Origin: Batkoa obscura | Lineage: Eukaryota > Entomophthoromycota > Entomophthoromycetes > Entomophthorales > Batkoaceae | DNA: 64,000 bases | Assembly (NCBI GenBank): GCA_030770535.1 | Contig: JASVEC010000028.1 | Span: forward strand, 372,001-436,000 | Direction of reading: 5' to 3' | In this document: one piece after another, positions 59,464-64,000 of the stretch | Layout of the letters: each line of letters opens with the position of its first letter | How positions within the stretch are numbered: the stretch's first letter is position 1 | Position numbers and translations under genes: made by a program | Notes under the pieces: model-generated | What the model was told of the DNA's origin: nothing | The model's database searches: none | The model's input: the letters and a program-made list of their open reading frames with translations, nothing else

Positions 59464-60618
59464 ATGAGCAATACACCACCAATTTATAACTTTGCCGCCG
59501 GGCCCTCTGTATTAGCAGATGAAGTCTTAAAAAAATGCTCTGATGCTATTTTGGAGTATTCTGAAACCCCTGGCGAGTCTATCTTATCTTTAAGTCATCG
59601 TTCAGCTGCATTCAAGTCAATCATTGAAAACAGTAAACAGTTATTAACTGAGTTATTAGACATCCCAAGCACCTATCAGATTTTGTTTTTACAGGGTGGT
59701 GGTACTGGGCAGTTTACAGGAAGTGTATTAAACCTGTTAGCTAATTATAACAACGATCAATTAAATAATAAGCATGGCCATTATCTAGTCAGTGGGACCT
59801 GGTCATTAGCCGCTTATACTCAAGCTAAAGGATACAACCTACCAGTTAAGATGTTATCAGATTCCAGAGAACATTACAGTGGTAAATTTAATGGAATAAA
59901 CACTCAAGAAGTTCAATTGAATTCCCCTGAAGAGATAGCTTACTTTTACTACTGTGCAAATGAAACTGTCAATGGGGTAGAGGCCCATAATATCCTCGAT
60001 AATATTGATCCTAAGATACCAATTATCTGTGACATGTCTTCAAACATTATGGCAAGGAAAGTTGATTTCAAACGATATTCGATTGTGTTTGGTGGAGCTC
60101 AAAAAAATTTGGGTCCAGCTGGAGTGACCATTGTTATTGTACATGATGATGTATTGAAGAATAGACAAGCTGAGTTGAAGTTCCCTATACCGACTGTGTT
60201 TGATTATTCCATCATGGCAAAGAATAATTCATTATATAATACACCACCTACGTTTGCTATTTTGGCTTTGATGTATAATTTAGAGTGGATAAAGAAACAA
60301 GGAGGTTTAAAGAAAATGATAGAGAAGAGTCAAAGTAGCAGTCAACAGTTATATGAGTTTATTGATAAAAATGATAAATTTTACAAATGCCCAGTTAACA
60401 AAGAGTTCCGCTCATGGACTAATGTGGTTTTTAATTTAAATAGTGAAGAGTTAGAGCAAAAGTTTACTAAGTCAGCTAAAGAGAAGAACCTTATTAATTT
60501 AAATGGCCATCGCTCAATCGGAGGCATTCGAGTGTCTTTATATAATGGACTGCAAGAGGAAGCAGTACATGTGTTAGTTCAATTTATGCAAGACTTTTTA
60601 AATCAAAATGATAAATAA
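59464..60618 (+). CDS. SER1: Phosphoserine aminotransferase
   Basis: 384 residues, intronless, normal length for PSAT. YNFAAGPSVLADEVL at the start, SILSLSHRSAAFKSI, FLQGGGTGQFTGSVLNL, CANETVNGVE, CDMSSNIMARKVD and the PLP-lysine motif FGGAQKNLGPAGVTIVIV are diagnostic; the C-terminal HRSIGGIRVSLYNGL with its arginine closes the substrate pocket. A class V, pyridoxal-phosphate enzyme that transaminates 3-phosphohydroxypyruvate to phosphoserine. The Gcn4-like site just upstream suggests general amino-acid control, and HIS4 is the other amino-acid gene in the window. Confidence 0.97.
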   Translation: MSNTPPIYNFAAGPSVLADEVLKKCSDAILEYSETPGESILSLSHRSAAFKSIIENSKQLLTELLDIPSTYQILFLQGGGTGQFTGSVLNLLANYNNDQLNNKHGHYLVSGTWSLAAYTQAKGYNLPVKMLSDSREHYSGKFNGINTQEVQLNSPEEIAYFYYCANETVNGVEAHNILDNIDPKIPIICDMSSNIMARKVDFKRYSIVFGGAQKNLGPAGVTIVIVHDDVLKNRQAELKFPIPTVFDYSIMAKNNSLYNTPPTFAILALMYNLEWIKKQGGLKKMIEKSQSSSQQLYEFIDKNDKFYKCPVNKEFRSWTNVVFNLNSEELEQKFTKSAKEKNLINLNGHRSIGGIRVSLYNGLQEEAVHVLVQFMQDFLNQNDK

Positions 60619-60974
60619 AGTTTATTTTGTGATATATAACTGTTGCTACTTACTATTTTATATACTATTTTATGCCATTTTATGTATATTTTTATTATTT
60701 TAGTCTATTGTTTTTGTTATTTTACATTTAGTCACCATACTCCCAAAACCAAGTGGCTTATAATTGGCTATAATCTCAAGGATGAAGTCAATGAAATTCA
60801 ACTTGACCAAAATCAAATTAACCAATAAGCCCTACATTTCCCTTTATTATAGCCAATAAACTATGGCTTAAACGACATATTAATTAACCCAAAGCAAAAT
60901 CATGGCACTTAAAATTTATAAAAAAAACGAGCTCAACTTTAACTAAATTAGAATTCATATTCATCAACTGAAAA
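60619..60974. other. Spacer SER1 / VMA16
   Basis: 356 bases. The right half has repeated ATTGGC/CCAAT motifs (about 60760-60770, 60817-60825, 60850-60858) that probably belong to the VMA16 promoter. A short open frame here is not convincing. Confidence 0.5.
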
Positions 60975-61710
60975 ATGAGCTATTATTCATACGGGACAGG
61001 GTATTACAACTACACCGTTAGCGCTATTATAATCTATGCTGCCATTCATGGTTTGTATTTATTACTTACTGGTCAAGGTGAGAAGGTAAACATTGGACAG
61101 TGGTTAATTGATACCTCACCTTATGTGTGGTCAAGTTTAGGTATAGGACTTTGTATTGGTTTATCCATCATTGGTGCCGCTTGGGGTATTTTTGTAACCG
61201 GAACATCTATTTTAGGTGGTGCAGTTAAAGCGCCACGTATTCAAACTAAGAATTTAATCTCAATTATTTTTTGTGAAGTTGTAGCGATCTATGGGGTGAT
61301 TATGGCTATCTTGTTTTCAGCAAAATTAGGTGAAGTTGCAGCTGTTAGTGGTGGGGAATTATTTACTAAGTCGCATTATTATACAGGTAAATTGTTATAT
61401 TTTTCAGGGGTATTAAAGGTAATTTTTTGTTTTTTAGGTTACGCTATATTTTGGGGTGGTTTAACTGTTGGATTATGTAACTTATTTTGTGGACTATGTG
61501 TTGGGGTTACTGGATCAGCTGCAGCTTTAGCTGACGCCCAAAATAGTACGTTATTTGTTAAAATATTAGTTATTGAGATCTTTGGCTCAGTTATTGGACT
61601 CTTTGGTTTGATTGTTGGTCTCCTTACAGTAATTTGGATTTTAGTTTTGATTTAAGTGTATTCTAATGATTTCTTTTATTTAGGCTGGCAAAGCAGAAGG
61701 ATTTGAATAA
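60975..61710 (+). CDS. VMA16: V-type ATPase subunit c'' (proteolipid)
   Basis: Two exons (60975-61628, 61684-61710) give 226 residues. The gene would close at 61655 without splicing, but a GTAATT...TTTAG intron of 55 bases restores the family C-terminus [12 protein letters not shown]. Five hydrophobic helices; [33 protein letters not shown] [20 protein letters not shown], and the essential proton-binding glutamate in [17 protein letters not shown] are clear; a second repeat has [18 protein letters not shown]. c'' is part of the proteolipid ring in the Vo sector that acidifies vacuoles and Golgi. Convergent with YSH1, 211 bases apart. Confidence 0.96.
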
Positions 61711-61921
61711 TATTTCTACTTTTTTAAAACAAATAATAGTTTTCTCGTTTTATTTTAATATTTGTATTTTGTAACTTATTTGAATCTTAATTATAAATTT
61801 AGATAAAGAATAAAAAACTAATGAATAAAAATTAAATTTATTAAATATAATAATAAGTGAAACAAGTAATAAATTTTAAAAGGAAGATCTATAATTTACT
61901 TATTTTATAATTTAAATTGTT

Positions 61922-64000
61922 TTAATTTACAGTACTTTGCTTCAATTTTTGTAATAAAGTGGTGACTTTCTCAACTAAACTTAATTCTTTACTTTCTTTT
62001 TCTTCATTTAAATCCTCTTCACTTTTGTTTTCTTTATCACTTACATCTTTTTTGTTTTCCTCATTCTCTTTTGCTTCTTCTGGTTTCTTCTCGTTGTTCT
62101 CTTGCTTTTCTTTATTTCCATTTTCTTGTAATCGGTTATCAACTAACTCAAATGTCTCTGTGTTAACCATTACGCTTTGCTGATCTGCTTCAATTAAAAT
62201 GACCTTTTCAGTTGTCTCTGATGGGCTTTCAATTAACTGAACTGAATCAAATAATTCGCTAAACACTAATAAAAGTTTATCAATTTTAGAGATAGTAAGT
62301 TTTTGTTTGTCATCCGTTCCATGGGAATGGGGTTCATACGTCAATTTAATAGAAGAGGGCGAGCATGATATTTGTAAGATAGTAGCTAAAATACCATCTG
62401 CTACCATATCATTAGCTTCGTTACCTAACCACTCCATATCGACTTCACCTTGGTGAGTACTATCAATAAGCTTAACAACATCCAAAACTTCAATTCCGTT
62501 TTCAATAGCTTGGATTGAGTCATTACCAAACATCTTCTTTAAAGTGGTTGTAATTAATGAAAATTTGGCATGAAAGCTTATACTTTGTCTCTGATGAAAT
62601 TCGGCCACAGGTAATCCTGCTAAATCTTCCAAATCTTCTTCTTCCATAATTCGATATTGAAAATCTCTACCAACAATAATTCCTTCTATTAAAGTACCTT
62701 CTATAGGTTCTTTATTTGCAAGTTTACCTATAGTTTTTGCCATCTTTTCTGCTTTAAATGGTAATCGTACAGTCTCTGTATTTTTAGGTGTGTAAATGGC
62801 CATTCTTCTACGTCTTGGTAAATTAGGATCCAAATCCTCTTTAGTAACTGTAGCAGGATCTAATGGATTCACATAAATTTCACATAGCTTTTGTTTAAGC
62901 CTTGACATGGGTATAGGTTCGCCATGCACTAATACAAGGTTTGGTGCTGCAACTAAATCAATAAACTTCGAGTTTTGATTGAAATCAACGTGAGCTGAAA
63001 AGGATATGTATTCAACCTCCATCTTTAATGGTAATTTTCCACCCCTCATACTTGGGACTTTAGCCGGTGAACTAAGCAAAGTTCTAGCTAAAGTCCCTTC
63101 TACAGAGTAACCGCATAATAAAAGGCCATTACGGTCATCTGGACACCATCTTTCAAATAATTCTCGACTTAGTCCATTTTGAAGCATACCTGGGGAGGCT
63201 ACCATAACACATGGACCATTATCTTCAAAAGAGTTGATATGACGAAGATTAGCAATGTGTTTAAAAACAAATGGGTTTGAAGATGAAAATTGATTACGGA
63301 TATGTTGGTTCATCATATTAATATAAGTTTGATAGACTGCCATACATTTTTTAGCCAATGAAGAAGCAAAATAAATTGGTACATGATCTAATTCTGGATG
63401 TGCTTGCCAGTATTCATCTAAAATCAATAAAAGTTCTTGTGCTCTACCTAAAGCAAACACGGGTATTAAGCATCGACCCCCTCTACTAACAATTTTATGA
63501 ACACTAGAAGTAAAACGCGCTTCCCTTTCTAATCTAGGTTCATGAGCTTGATTACCATAAGTAGCTTCACAAATTAATACTTCTGGAGTTACATGGCTGG
63601 GTCTTTCTGCAGCCATCAAATGTCTATCTTCTTCTCTAGAATAATCACCAGTATATAAAACCTTAATACCGGCAATTTCAATCAAAAACATAGCTGCTCC
63701 TAAAACATGGCCAGCATTGTATGGCGTAAATTTTATACCATCCACATCCACTTCTTGATGATAATCTACTACGCTAATCTTTTCGTAACTATGTAATAAA
63801 TCTTGTTCATCAAATAACATATCATCAACGGAAGCAGTACTTGAATAATATAAGATTATTAAAATTGATAAATAAAATAAAAATATAGTTACCTCACTCT
63901 TACATAATCAGTGAGAAACCATTTATAAATTGCTTTTGTTGGATGGGTCATGTAAACAGGGTTTGAATAAGAAGTCTTTTAAATTCCATCAATATAAATA
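61922..64000 (-). CDS. YSH1: CPSF73/YSH1 pre-mRNA 3'-end endonuclease, 5' end outside window
   Basis: At least two exons are present (61922-63839 and from 63893 upward); the amino-terminal part with the HxHxDH motif lies beyond base 64000. Metallo-beta-lactamase/beta-CASP features: YMTHPTKAIYKWFLTDYVRV, NAGHVLGAAMFLIEIAGIKV, LYTGDYSREEDRHLMAAERP, ARFTSSVHKIVSRGGRCLIP, VFALGRAQELLLILDEYW, VMVASPGMLQNGLSRELF, SFSAHVDFNQNSKF and LVHGEP. The C-terminal CPSF73-specific domain ends in an unusual Lys/Glu/Asn-rich tail (KEQENNEKKPEEAKENEENK). The enzyme cleaves pre-mRNA before polyadenylation within CPF/CPSF. Confidence 0.96.

Noticed and set aside
60643-60828. 61-codon frame between SER1 and VMA16
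   Set aside because: Starts in the SER1 3' flank, hydrophobic by composition only; the region is better explained as UTR and promoter.

Overview
The window is nuclear DNA of a very AT-rich, early-diverging fungus. The evidence: a fused three-activity HIS4 gene, URA3, a fungal-type SER1 and VMA16; dense spliceosomal introns of about 45-80 bases (donor GTAAG/GTATx, CTAAC-like branch sites, TTTAG or AAG acceptors); and a cloverleaf tRNA-Phe. Gene content together with extreme AT bias would fit an entomophthoralean (Conidiobolus-like) fungus, but the species is inference.

Two kinds of territory alternate. Gene-dense housekeeping blocks lie at 12.3-26.0 kb (tRNA-Phe, PTM1/GPR107-like, SAD1/USP39, centrin CDC31, IWS1/SPN1, the meiotic helicase HFM1/MER3, ribosomal protein eS17, Mediator MED6), 39.0-42.7 kb (HIS4 and a small coiled-coil gene) and 48.4-64.0 kb (SAPS phosphatase-associated protein, ERV29/SURF4, URA3, an SDR-fold protein, a 4E-BP, a small 105-residue protein, SER1, VMA16, YSH1/CPSF73). 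Several neighbours are divergent and share short promoters: SAD1/CDC31, eS17/MED6, 4E-BP/58.7-kb gene. Many frames that look broken become continuous once introns with matching phase are removed.

The blocks between (0-12 kb, 26-39 kb, 43-48 kb) are gene-poor. They hold fast-evolving lineage-specific genes and their relics: secreted-protein families, a decayed cysteine-rich repeat gene, a CAP-domain protein, a membrane-protein duplicate, and a convergent pair of small basic paralogues. All 14 complete copies of a ~105-base fold-back MITE and four copies of a ~480-base TG...CA repeat resembling solo LTRs lie here, some nested.

Best leads: a canonical animal-style 4E-BP with eIF4E-binding motif, TP phosphosites and a C-terminal TOS-like motif; a four-member secreted-protein cluster in which ~350 bases of promoter plus signal peptide are nearly identical between two copies whose remaining coding sequence is strongly diverged; an SDR-fold protein that has lost its catalytic Tyr/Lys; the MITE family; and a 57-base inverted repeat after MED6. 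No wholly new multi-gene system could be demonstrated; the secreted cluster is the closest candidate.
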